From JBHIYN01 sp041984235 (lineage in GTDB: Bacteria > Pseudomonadota > Gammaproteobacteria > Ga0077536), in NCBI GenBank assembly GCA_041984235.1, contig JBHIYN010000003.1:310001-374000 (forward strand): 64,000 bases of DNA, in the 5' to 3' direction. Made by a program: the position numbers and the translations under genes. Positions 1 to 7,789 of the stretch are shown here, piece by piece. The notes under the pieces are model-generated. The model was not told the origin of the DNA. It worked only from the letters and a program-made list of their open reading frames with translations, and searched no databases. The first letter of the stretch is position 1; each line of letters starts with the position of its first letter.

Positions 1-147
1 CTCGTCGATGAAATCGTTGTACATGGCGTGCCCGCGCTGCGGGTCGAACAACCCGGGATCGATGTCGATCCAGACCGAGGGGTGCCGTTCCTTGAAGTCC
101 TCGGGCAACTCCGTGTAGGGCATCAGGTGGAACCACATCAGTTTCAT
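1..147 (-). CDS. LLM-class (luciferase-like) flavin-dependent oxidoreductase, N-terminal fragment
   Basis: Partial gene running off the left edge; only the first 49 residues are present. The protein opens MKLMWFHLMPY and continues with a SVWIDI...LFDP pattern, which I recognise as the N-terminus of bacterial luciferase-like flavin monooxygenases, where the first beta strand carries the FHLMPW-type motif. The ATG at 147-145 is preceded by a strong GGAGGAG ribosome-binding site, which fixes the start. It lies just downstream of and in the same direction as the CoA transferase at 214-1416, about 66 bp away, so both may belong to one catabolic transcript. Substrate cannot be told from this fragment. 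Confidence 0.75.
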   Translation of the reverse strand, partial: MKLMWFHLMPYTELPEDFKERHPSVWIDIDPGLFDPQRGHAMYNDFIDE

Positions 148-213
148 AGCTCGTCTCCTCCGGCGGAACGGACCCGCTCCGCCCTGCTCATGTTGCGCCG
201 TTCTACAAACGTC

Positions 214-1416
214 TCAGCGCTCACCCTGGACCAGCACTCCGGCACCGGCAAGCGCCGCGATGCGCGCACCGTCGTAGCCGGCGACTTCGCCGAGAATGTC
301 CGCATTGTGCTCGCCCAGCAACGGCGCCGCCCGCGCCGGGTACTCGGCCTGGCCGGAGAAACGCAGCGGAAAGCCGGGCAGGTCGAGCGCGCCCAGAAAC
401 GGATCGACGACCTCGCGCACGGTGCCGCGCCCGCGAAAGTACGGGTGGTCCACGGCATCGGCGGGATTCAGCACCGGCCCGCACGGCACGCGGTGTGCCT
501 CGAGACGTTCGAGCACCGCCGCGTCACTCGGGAAGCCCGCCATCCACGCTTCGATCATCGGGATCAGCGTGTCCTGGTTCTCGGCGCGCGCCGGCGACTC
601 GGCGAAGCGCGGGTCGGTCTCCAGGTCGGGACGTTCCATCGCACGGCACATGTTGGCCCACTGCGGCTGTACGATGAGCAGCGCGATGTGGCCCTCCGGC
701 CCCTGGTAGACCCCGCACGGGCACAGCAGCTGGTGATGGTTGCCGACCGGGCCCGGCCGGAACGCACCCTCGGTGATCTGGTTCACCTGCAGGTTGATCT
801 CGTGCATGTGGAACAGGCAGTCAATCATCGAAATATCCATCCACTGGCCCTCGCCGGTGCGTTCGCGGTTGAACAGGGCGTAGCCGATGGAGGAGAAGGC
901 GTGCACGCCGGCGTTGACGTCGGCCATGCCCATGCCGACCGGGTGCGGCGCGCCGCCACGCGGCCCGGTCACCGCCATGACGCCGGCGAATGCCTGCGCG
1001 ATCCAGTCGAAGCCGGTCTTGTGCGAGAGCGGGCTCTCGCGTCCGAAAGCCGAGATTGACGCCATCACCAGGCGCGGATTGAGGGCGCTCAGCGCGGCGA
1101 AGTCCCAGCCGCGTTTCTCCATCACGCCGGGACCGAAGTTCTCCACCACCACGTCGACGTTGGGGACCAGGTCGCGCACGATGGCGTCGACCTCGGCACT
1201 GGCCAGGTCCATGCACAGGCTGCGCTTGCCCAGGTTCTGCTGTACGAAGTAGCCGCTGCGGCCCTCCTTCACTGCCGGCAGTGCACGCGAGGGATCGCCG
1301 GCCGGCGCACGTTCGACCTTGATGATGTCGGCGCCCATCTCGGCCATCAGCCGGGTCACCGTCGGCCCGGCCAGGTACTGGGTGAAATCGAGCACCCGGA
1401 TGCCCTTCAAGATCAT
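214..1416 (-). CDS. CaiB/BaiF (class III) CoA transferase
   Basis: The 400-residue protein is the usual length for class III CoA transferases, which move CoA between carboxylic acids through an aspartyl-CoA intermediate. It has the family's opening (GIRVLDFTQYLAGP), the MGADIIKVE strand, a VVVENFGPGVMEKRG segment and the ADVNAG motif whose Asp (about residue 166) corresponds to the catalytic aspartate. The ATG is preceded by GGGGAGG. It is divergent from the universal stress gene and co-directional with the flavin oxidoreductase at the window edge. The acyl group used cannot be inferred from sequence alone. Confidence 0.9.
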   Translation of the reverse strand: MILKGIRVLDFTQYLAGPTVTRLMAEMGADIIKVERAPAGDPSRALPAVKEGRSGYFVQQNLGKRSLCMDLASAEVDAIVRDLVPNVDVVVENFGPGVMEKRGWDFAALSALNPRLVMASISAFGRESPLSHKTGFDWIAQAFAGVMAVTGPRGGAPHPVGMGMADVNAGVHAFSSIGYALFNRERTGEGQWMDISMIDCLFHMHEINLQVNQITEGAFRPGPVGNHHQLLCPCGVYQGPEGHIALLIVQPQWANMCRAMERPDLETDPRFAESPARAENQDTLIPMIEAWMAGFPSDAAVLERLEAHRVPCGPVLNPADAVDHPYFRGRGTVREVVDPFLGALDLPGFPLRFSGQAEYPARAAPLLGEHNADILGEVAGYDGARIAALAGAGVLVQGER

Positions 1417-1449
1417 GTTTGCCTCCCCTGATTTGCGCTATCGTAACGA

Positions 1450-1491
1450 GATTACCGCCGTGGCCGGCCGTGGCGGTGCGTTTCGGTAATC
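1450..1491. promoter_or_regulatory. Inverted repeat between divergent CoA-transferase and Usp genes
   Basis: GATTACCG at 1450-1457 is mirrored exactly by CGGTAATC at 1484-1491, with 26 bp between the arms. The element lies in the 140 bp between the divergent starts at 1416 and 1557, where an operator for either gene would be expected. A GGCCGGCC palindrome sits inside the spacer. No regulator is recognised for this arrangement, and an 8-bp match could be chance. Confidence 0.35.
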
Positions 1492-1556
1492 ACGGATAGC
1501 CGCGTTGCCGAAGCGTTGGTTAATTTAGCAGCAATCCCGCCGCGCGGAGGCATCGG

Positions 1557-2027
1557 ATGGAAACGCTCAATCACATTCTCGTCGCCACCGACGGGTCCGA
1601 CCACGCGCTGCATGCCGCGCGCTTCGCCGGCATGCTCTCACGCGCCACGGGCGCCGCGATCTCCATCGTGACCGTGCACAACGACGACGCCGTCATGCTC
1701 AACGCGATGGGGCCGGCAATCTGGCCGGCGACGGTACCCTACTCGTCGATGACCGCGGAGGAGATCCGCAAGAACGTCGAGGACAATGCCGCCGAATCAC
1801 TGCTGCCGGAAACCGTGCACGCCTGCGGCGACGGCGCACGCATCCAGGACACGGTCCAGCTATGGGGCCAGATTGCCGAGCAGATTTGCCAGTTTGCCGA
1901 CGAACATCAATGCGATCTGATCGTCCTGGGTACCCGCGGCCAGTCGAATTTCAGCCGCCTGCTGCTCGGCAGCGTGAGCACCCAGGTCACCAGCCACGCG
2001 CACTGCCCGGTCACGCTGGTGCGCTGA
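1557..2027 (+). CDS. Universal stress protein, UspA family
   Basis: The 156-residue single-domain protein starts with the typical ILVATDGSDHA strand and ends with the Usp nucleotide-binding signature, GTRG followed nine residues later by GS (GTRGQSNFSRLLLGSVST), then HCPVTLVR. This G-2x-G-9x-G(S/T) pattern is found in ATP-binding Usp proteins. A GCGGAGG ribosome-binding site precedes the ATG. It is followed 28 bp later by a cytochrome-like gene in the same direction, probably co-transcribed. In facultative anaerobes such small Usp genes are often under FNR/ANR control, but I see no FNR box directly upstream here. Confidence 0.93.
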   Translation: METLNHILVATDGSDHALHAARFAGMLSRATGAAISIVTVHNDDAVMLNAMGPAIWPATVPYSSMTAEEIRKNVEDNAAESLLPETVHACGDGARIQDTVQLWGQIAEQICQFADEHQCDLIVLGTRGQSNFSRLLLGSVSTQVTSHAHCPVTLVR

Positions 2028-2055
2028 TCCCCTGAATCCCACCCGAGAGAAATTG

Positions 2056-3192
2056 ATGAAGATCACCCGCACCCTCGTCGCAGGCCTGCTGCTCGTGACC
2101 AGCACACTCGCCGGCGCCGAGTCGACCGGCGTCGTCATGCGTGACGTGTATGACGCCATCGCCTACCTGCTGCCGCTCAGCGTGCGCGGCTCCGATCAGC
2201 GCTCGCCCTGGGATCGCGAGCTGATCGATGCCAAGCTCGAAATCCTGACTTCCGCCTCCGGCACCCTGGTCGAACATGGCAAGCAGCAGGACGCCGAGTT
2301 CGACCTGCTCGCGCGGTCTTTCGACCGCCTGGTGCGCAACACGGCGGCCTCCTTCCGCGAGGAGTGGCCCGACTACGCTTACTACTCGCTGATGGAGCTG
2401 ACCGACCACTGCGTGGCCTGCCATTCGCGCCTGCCGTCCGACTCGCAGGAGCTGTTCAGCCAGCGCCTGGTCGCGCGCATGGCGATGGAAGACGTGCCGC
2501 CGGAATCACGCGCCCTGCTGTTCGTCGCCACGCGCCAGTTTGACGCCGCGATGGAGGTGCTGGAGCAGCGCCTGATGGACCCCGCGATGGATCCGGTCGA
2601 GGCCGAGTATCGCGGCATCATGGTGCGCTACCTGCGCATCGGCATCTCGGTCAGCAACAGCGTCGAGCGCGTGCGCGGGTTTCTCTCTCGCTATGCCGCC
2701 CGCGACGACCTGCCGTACTTCATGCAGCGGCGGCTGGCGCACTGGCAGAGTGCGCTCACCCGCCACGTCGGCAGCCTGTCCGGCACGCCCAACCTGAAGC
2801 GTGCATTCCAGATCTTCGACCATGCCACCCACCTCTCGCCGGCCCCCGGCAACCGCATCCGCGCAGTCGAGGATTTCATCGCCGCGCGCATCATGCGTAC
2901 CTATCTGCAGGCGCATCCGGATCTCGACGATGCCACCCGCGCGGAGGTGTACTTCCGTCTCGCGATAGTCGCCCTGCGCACCAGCGAACCCGAACCCGGA
3001 GTACCGGAAATGGAGATCCTGCTGGCCGCCGCAATCGAGGCCGATCCCGAAGGCGAACATGCCAGGGAGGCCTACAGCCTGCTCGAGGAATACGGCTACG
3101 TGCACGAAGAGCATCTCGCGCGTCAGCTCGAGTCGCGCATCCTCATCGACATGGCGGCGCTGCGCAAGAAGGTCGGCGTCACCGCGCCCTGA
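2056..3192 (+). CDS. Secreted single-heme c-type cytochrome-like protein with helical C-terminal domain
   Basis: I chose the ATG at 2056 because it gives a clean signal peptide (MKITRTLVAGLLLVTSTLAGA); a TTG one codon earlier is in frame. The mature N-terminal part (about residues 25-135) is helical and ends in a CVACH heme-binding motif (C119, C122, H123), reminiscent of cytochrome c' bundles where the motif is C-terminal. The remaining 240 residues look like helical, TPR-like repeats without a recognised signature. Predicted location is the periplasm. It sits 28 bp after the universal stress gene. I do not recognise a named family; a redox partner or stress-linked electron carrier is inference. 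Confidence 0.6.
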   Translation: MKITRTLVAGLLLVTSTLAGAESTGVVMRDVYDAIAYLLPLSVRGSDQRSPWDRELIDAKLEILTSASGTLVEHGKQQDAEFDLLARSFDRLVRNTAASFREEWPDYAYYSLMELTDHCVACHSRLPSDSQELFSQRLVARMAMEDVPPESRALLFVATRQFDAAMEVLEQRLMDPAMDPVEAEYRGIMVRYLRIGISVSNSVERVRGFLSRYAARDDLPYFMQRRLAHWQSALTRHVGSLSGTPNLKRAFQIFDHATHLSPAPGNRIRAVEDFIAARIMRTYLQAHPDLDDATRAEVYFRLAIVALRTSEPEPGVPEMEILLAAAIEADPEGEHAREAYSLLEEYGYVHEEHLARQLESRILIDMAALRKKVGVTAP

Positions 3193-3231
3193 GTGCCGCG
3201 GGCGCGCGCCGGCCGCGTACGGGCCGCCGAC

Positions 3232-3549
3232 CTACTCCGCGCAGCGGATGCAGTGTTCGGCGTACGGCAGCGCCTCCAGCCGGGCCGGCTCGATGTCTTC
3301 GCCGCAGCGGGCGCAGCGGCCGAAGTCACCCCGCTCCAGGCGCGCCAGCGCGGCGCTGATCTGGCGCAGCTCGCCGTCGATCTGCACGCCGAGCGAGTTG
3401 ACGACGTCGTCGTTCTCGCGCGCGGTCGCCTGTTCCTCCAAATCGGCCGGCACGCCGTCCCGGCCGTGGGCGGTGATGCGCTCGCGGCGCGCGGTAAGCT
3501 CGGCACGCAGCTGCTCGAGCTGCGCACGCATCTGTTCGGCATTGGACAT
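3232..3549 (-). CDS. DksA/TraR-family zinc-finger protein
   Basis: The 105-residue protein has an N-terminal helical, Glu/Arg-rich coiled-coil stretch followed by a C4 zinc finger with spacing C-x2-C-x17-C-x2-C at the extreme C-terminus (CARC...HCIRC). This is the short DksA/TraR layout; DksA-type proteins bind in the RNA polymerase secondary channel and tune initiation. It is shorter than DksA itself (about 150 residues) and so is a paralogue rather than the housekeeping copy. The ATG is at 3549-3547. It lies downstream of the CBS-domain gene, separated by 26 bp, and converges with the cytochrome gene. Confidence 0.85.
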   Translation of the reverse strand: MSNAEQMRAQLEQLRAELTARRERITAHGRDGVPADLEEQATARENDDVVNSLGVQIDGELRQISAALARLERGDFGRCARCGEDIEPARLEALPYAEHCIRCAE

Positions 3550-3575
3550 GAACGGACTCTCGCTGTGTGATGCGC

Positions 3576-4040
3576 CTAGTGGGCGCCGGAGAAAATCAGG
3601 TTGTCGTCGCGCCAGCGATCGGCGAGCAGGCGGAAGATGTTCGACTCGGTGACCAGCCCGACGACCTTGCGTCGTGTGTCGATCACCGGCAGGCCGCCAA
3701 TCTTGTGCTCGAGCATGAGCTCGGCGGCATGACCTACAGTATCGTTGTCGAACGCGCTGATCGGGTCGCGTGTCATGATCGTGCTGACGACCAGGCGGTC
3801 CAGCGCCTCGGCGACCTCGGCCAACGACAGCCGCCGGCCCGGATCGCCCGGCTTGGCATTGAGGATGTCGCGCTGGGTCAGGATACCGGCCAGGTCGTCG
3901 CCGTCCATCACGGTCACGCGGCGGATGCGGTTCACGCTCATCAACTCCCAGGCCTGCGCCAGCGAGTCGTAGGGACCGACGCTGATCACCTCGCGGGTCA
4001 TGCAGGCGTGCAGCGGTGTGTGGACGAGAGACTCGGACAT
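3576..4040 (-). CDS. Protein with two CBS domains
   Basis: A stand-alone protein of 154 residues made of a tandem CBS pair (about residues 11-65 and 85-145). Each domain shows the expected pattern of a short MTRE/MTRD opening, a hydrophobic helix and a closing strand (RRVTVMDGDDLAGILTQRDI; GGLPVIDTRRKVVGLVTESN). CBS pairs bind adenosine nucleotides and act as energy-state sensors. I start at the ATG at 4040 (MSESLVH); a longer frame upstream lacks family features. It precedes the DksA-like gene on the same strand and diverges from the TauE/SafE-like gene. The target of this sensor is unknown. Confidence 0.88.
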   Translation of the reverse strand: MSESLVHTPLHACMTREVISVGPYDSLAQAWELMSVNRIRRVTVMDGDDLAGILTQRDILNAKPGDPGRRLSLAEVAEALDRLVVSTIMTRDPISAFDNDTVGHAAELMLEHKIGGLPVIDTRRKVVGLVTESNIFRLLADRWRDDNLIFSGAH

Positions 4041-4132
4041 GGTGCGACGATGGACGATACGAACGGGACGTCCGGCATAGTCTATCGCTCCGGGCGGCCC
4101 GTGATCGACCGGCGACGCGGGCGGCACCGCCG

Positions 4133-4885
4133 GTGAACGACCTGCATCTCGTCGCCGACCTGCTGATCGCCTTCAACCTCGGGCTGGTCAGCCAGGTGCA
4201 CTGCGTCGGCATGTGTGGCGGCATCGTCGGGGCGCTGTCGCTGGCGGTCGACGGCGATGCACGGCAGGCACGTGGCATGCTGCCGTTCGCGCTCGCCTAC
4301 AACGGCGGACGCGTGGCCAGCTACATGCTGGCCGGCGCCCTGCTCGGCGCCGCCGGCGGCGGCCTGGTCACCCTGTTCGCCTCCGGTACCGGGCACACCG
4401 TGCTGCGCACGCTGGCCGGCGCGATCCTGGTGGTCGCCGGCCTCTCGCTGCTCGGTGTCGGCGCCCCCGCGGCCATGCTCGAGGGCTTCGGGCGTCGCCT
4501 GTGGCTGCGCCTGCAACGGCCGGCGCGGTCGCTGGTGCCGGTGCGCAGCGCGCGCGCGGCGTGGCTGTTCGGCATGCTGTGGGGCTGGCTGCCCTGCGCC
4601 CTGGTCTACGCCACGCTGCTGTTCGCCGCGGCCAGCGCGCAGCCGGGTCACGCGGCCCTGGTCATGCTCGCCTTCGGCCTCGGCACCTCGCCGGCGCTGT
4701 TGCTCGCCGGTACCCTGGCCGCGCGCGGCAAGCTGCTGCGGCACGCCCGGCTGCGCCGCGCCGCCGGCACGCTGCTGGTTCTCGCCGGTCTCGTCTACCC
4801 GTTCGCGGGCGCCCTGTTCCACCATCACGGCCACGCGCATCCCGGGCCCGCGCCGGCGGCGTCGGCACCGGCCCACCACCACTGA
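4133..4885 (+). CDS. TauE/SafE-like (DsbD_2-type) membrane protein with His-rich tail, probable metal transporter near cbb3 genes
   Basis: The 250-residue integral membrane protein has about six hydrophobic segments. It carries an HCVGMCGG motif in the first helix (Cys24, Cys28) and a WGWLPCALVY motif in a later helix, the hallmark pair of the family annotated as sulfite exporter TauE/SafE or DsbD transmembrane-like. Its C-terminus is rich in His (HHHGHAH ... HHH), consistent with metal binding. Homologues commonly sit beside cco genes and are suspected to supply copper or redox power for oxidase assembly; here it converges with ccoS. The start is GTG at 4133, since translation upstream shows no family features. 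Function is inferred from motifs and neighbourhood. Confidence 0.8.
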   Translation: MNDLHLVADLLIAFNLGLVSQVHCVGMCGGIVGALSLAVDGDARQARGMLPFALAYNGGRVASYMLAGALLGAAGGGLVTLFASGTGHTVLRTLAGAILVVAGLSLLGVGAPAAMLEGFGRRLWLRLQRPARSLVPVRSARAAWLFGMLWGWLPCALVYATLLFAAASAQPGHAALVMLAFGLGTSPALLLAGTLAARGKLLRHARLRRAAGTLLVLAGLVYPFAGALFHHHGHAHPGPAPAASAPAHHH

Positions 4886-4903
4886 CGGGCGCGGTGGCGC
4901 GTC

Positions 4904-5074
4904 TCAGGACGCGTCGTCGTTGCGACCGGGTCGGTCGTCGTCCTCGCGCAGGATATCGCTGCCGCGACGCTCGAGGTCGTCGAACTGGCCGTGGTTGACC
5001 GCCCACAGGAAGGCCCACACGATGACCGCGACCAGCACCAGCGACAGCGGGATCAGGAAGTAGATGATCTCCAT
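4904..5074 (-). CDS. ccoS: cbb3-type oxidase maturation protein CcoS
   Basis: A 56-residue protein with one N-terminal membrane helix (IIYFLIPLSLVLVAVIVWAF) followed by W-A-V-N-x-G-Q-F-D-D-L and an acidic tail, the signature of CcoS/FixS. CcoS is needed for cofactor insertion into the cbb3 oxidase. Its ATG at 5074 lies 13 bp after the end of ccoI on the same strand, so the two form a ccoI-ccoS pair as in many proteobacteria. Confidence 0.95.
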   Translation of the reverse strand: MEIIYFLIPLSLVLVAVIVWAFLWAVNHGQFDDLERRGSDILREDDDRPGRNDDAS

Positions 5075-5087
5075 CGTCGCGCCCCGC

Positions 5088-7559
5088 TCAGCGCCGCACC
5101 CGGATGCGCAGCGCGTTGGCGACAACCGCCAGCGAGCTCAGCGACATGCCGATGGCCGCGGCCCACGGCGGCAACCAGCCGCCCACCGCCAGCGGGACGG
5201 CGCCGGCGTTGTATGCGATCGCCCAGGCCAGGTTCTGCCGCACCACGCGGCGCAGGCGGGCCGCCACCGAGACCGCGGCGCGCACGCCTTCCAGGGTAGG
5301 CGCCAGCAGCAGGATGTCCGCCTGCTGGCGCGCCGGAGCCGTGGCGTCCGCCACCGCGATGGAGACGTCCGCGCGCGCCATCACCGGGCTGTCGTTGATG
5401 CCGTCACCGACCATGACGACGCGCTCGCCGGCGGCCTGGCGGCGTTCGACCTCGGCCAGCTTGTCGGCCGGCCGCATGGCCGCGTGCCAGGCCCCGATGC
5501 CGGCAGCCCCGGCGATGGCGGCTACTGCGGACTCGCGATCGCCGCTCACGATCAGGCTCGGCAGGCCGTGCTGCGCCAGCCAGGCGATCAGCCCCGGCGC
5601 CTCGGAGCGCAGCGTGTCGGCGAACTCGAAGCGTGCGACGACCCGGCCATCGCACGCCAGCCACGCTTCCTTGCCGCCGTCGTCGCGTTGCGGCGCAATA
5701 CCGGCGAAGGCCGCAGTGCCAACCGTCGCGGCAACGAACTCCCGCGAGCCGAGACACACCCGCTCGCCCGCCGCGGTGACCGCGCTCGACCCGCGACCGG
5801 CGCGGCTGGCCAGGGTTGCCGGGCGCAGCATCGCCGCCGCCAGCTCGACACGGCGCAGGGCGCGGGCCAGCGGATGCTCCGATGCTTCGGCCAGCGCTAC
5901 CGCCAGCGCCACGCAGTGCGCCTCGTCGCGCTCGCCGAAAACCTCGACGGCTGCCGGCTCGAGCTCTCCCGTGGTGAGGGTCCCGGTCTTGTCGAACAGG
6001 ACCACGTCGGCCGCGGACAGGCGCTCCAGCGCGCCGGCACCGAGCACGGCCACGCCCTCCCCCAGTAACGCGGCGTGCGCGGCGGCATGCGCCGCCGGCC
6101 GCGCGAGGGCGAGCGCGCACGGACAGGACACCACCAGCACGGCGAGCGTGGCCGCGAACCAGCGCCCGGGGTCGACCAGTGCCCAGCCAGCGGCCGTCAC
6201 CGCGGCCACCACCAGGACGCCGAGCACGAACCAGCGCGCGACCGCTGCGCCCAGCCGGTCCTCGCCCGGGCGCAGCGCCGCGGCGCGCTCTACCAGCCGC
6301 GCGAGGTGCCCGGCGAACGACTGCGCGGCGACCGCACCGACGCGCAGTTCCAGCGGCGACTCCAGGTTCACGCTGCCGGCCAGCAGGCGGCTGCCGGGGG
6401 CGCAGGGCTGCGGCAGCGACTCGCCGGTCAGCACCGAGGCGTCGACACTGCTGCGGCCGGTCACGATCTCGCCGTCCGCCGGCACCACCTCGCCGGCGCG
6501 GATCCAGAGGTGATCGCCAGGCTCCAGGCTTATGCTCGGCACGGTCTCGAACGCCGTGCGCGCACCGCTGCGCGCGATGCGCCGTGCAGCGTCCGGCAGC
6601 ACCGCACCCAGCGCCTCCAGCCGCGCTGCCGCGCGCACCCGTGCACGCAGCTCGAGATAGCGGCTGGCGAGCAGGAAGGTCGCGAACATCACCACCGAGT
6701 CGTAGTACACCGCGCCGGCGCCGGCCAGGGTGTGCCAGGCGCTGCCGCCGAACGCGAGCACCAGGGCCAGCGTGACCGGCACGTCCATGTTGACGCGCCG
6801 CGCGCGCAGGGCGGCCAGCGCGGAGCGCCAGAACGGCTGTGCGGCGTAGGCCATCACCGGGACGGTCAGGACCAGCGCGGCCCAGCGCAGGAAGCCGGCC
6901 AGCGCGCCGTCGGCCGCGGCGTCATCACCGCCGAGATAGAGCGCGAGCGCGATCATCATCACCTGCATGCCGCAAATCGCGGCGACACCGAGACGTCGCA
7001 ACAGGTCGCGCGCCGCACCGGTCTCGCTGCGCCGGCGCGCATCCGGGGTATACGGGCGCGCATCGAAGCCGAGCCCGTCAATCGCTGCCAGCATCGCGCT
7101 CAGCGCCGTGCGTGACGGCTGCCAGCGCAGGTGTGCGCGACCGGTCGCCAGGCTGACCTCGCAGGCCTCGACGCCGTCCATGCCCGCCAGGCGCTGCTCG
7201 AGCAGCCACGCGCAGGCCGCGCAGGTCATCCCGGCCACCACCAGCGAGACCTCGCGGGCATCGCCCGCCGCGCGCGAGAAGCGCTCCAGCAGGGCGGGAT
7301 CGTCGTACACGGCGAGGGTGTCGCTTGCGCCCGCCGACGGTTTCAGCGCCCGCGCTTCGCGGAAGCGGTAGTAGTCGCCCAGCCCGCAGCCGACGATGGC
7401 CGCCGCCGCCGCCGCGCAGCCGACACAGCACATCGGGCGCTCCTGTCCCTCGATGGCCGCACCGAAGTGGCTGCCGGGCGGTACCGGCTCACCGCAGTGA
7501 AAGCAGTTCGGGGTAGTGGCGGCAGGCGTCGCGGTCGTTTGTATCGGGGCGCTGGTCAT
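5088..7559 (-). CDS. ccoI: Copper-translocating P1B-type ATPase CcoI/FixI
   Basis: This heavy-metal P-type ATPase supplies copper for cbb3 oxidase maturation. It has an N-terminal Cys-rich zinc-ribbon-like segment (CFHCGEP, CCVGC), an HMA domain with GMTCAAC, about eight membrane helices, the CPC metal-site motif, the phosphorylated DKTGTLT motif and a GDGIND hinge. This N-terminal Cys cluster is typical of CcoI rather than CopA. I prefer ATG 7559 (823 residues). An in-frame GTG at 7586 would add nine residues, but it would lie upstream of the start site expected if the FNR box at 7612-7625 drives this gene. It is followed by ccoS. Confidence 0.95.
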   Translation of the reverse strand: MTSAPIQTTATPAATTPNCFHCGEPVPPGSHFGAAIEGQERPMCCVGCAAAAAAIVGCGLGDYYRFREARALKPSAGASDTLAVYDDPALLERFSRAAGDAREVSLVVAGMTCAACAWLLEQRLAGMDGVEACEVSLATGRAHLRWQPSRTALSAMLAAIDGLGFDARPYTPDARRRSETGAARDLLRRLGVAAICGMQVMMIALALYLGGDDAAADGALAGFLRWAALVLTVPVMAYAAQPFWRSALAALRARRVNMDVPVTLALVLAFGGSAWHTLAGAGAVYYDSVVMFATFLLASRYLELRARVRAAARLEALGAVLPDAARRIARSGARTAFETVPSISLEPGDHLWIRAGEVVPADGEIVTGRSSVDASVLTGESLPQPCAPGSRLLAGSVNLESPLELRVGAVAAQSFAGHLARLVERAAALRPGEDRLGAAVARWFVLGVLVVAAVTAAGWALVDPGRWFAATLAVLVVSCPCALALARPAAHAAAHAALLGEGVAVLGAGALERLSAADVVLFDKTGTLTTGELEPAAVEVFGERDEAHCVALAVALAEASEHPLARALRRVELAAAMLRPATLASRAGRGSSAVTAAGERVCLGSREFVAATVGTAAFAGIAPQRDDGGKEAWLACDGRVVARFEFADTLRSEAPGLIAWLAQHGLPSLIVSGDRESAVAAIAGAAGIGAWHAAMRPADKLAEVERRQAAGERVVMVGDGINDSPVMARADVSIAVADATAPARQQADILLLAPTLEGVRAAVSVAARLRRVVRQNLAWAIAYNAGAVPLAVGGWLPPWAAAIGMSLSSLAVVANALRIRVRR

Positions 7560-7611
7560 GACGGCTGTGGTCGCGGGGCGCGGCACCTTGTGCTATTCAT
7601 TTTCGGCGCGG

Positions 7612-7625
7612 TTGATCCAGATCAT
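7612..7625. promoter_or_regulatory. Probable FNR/ANR binding site between ccoI and ompW
   Basis: The sequence TTGATCCAGATCAT matches the FNR consensus TTGAT-N4-ATCAA at nine of ten conserved bases. It lies in the 230-bp gap between divergent ccoI and the OmpW-like gene. Activation with the box centred at -41.5 would put a ccoI transcript start near 7577, about 18 bp before its ATG, or an ompW start near 7660. A candidate FNR gene is at 15003-15752. No experimental data; the promoter direction is not resolved from sequence. Confidence 0.65.
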
Positions 7626-7789
7626 GCGCAATTTGCTGCACCTGCGTCATTGTCTCGCCCGGCAGCCGGACGTGCTCGCCGCAGGAGTCATGCGGGAGCC
7701 CCGCCGGCGCCGCCACGGCCCGCCCTGACGCACGGATCAGACCGCGCCTCGGGGCGCCGGATAGTCGCCATTAAAGTCGGGGAACGACC

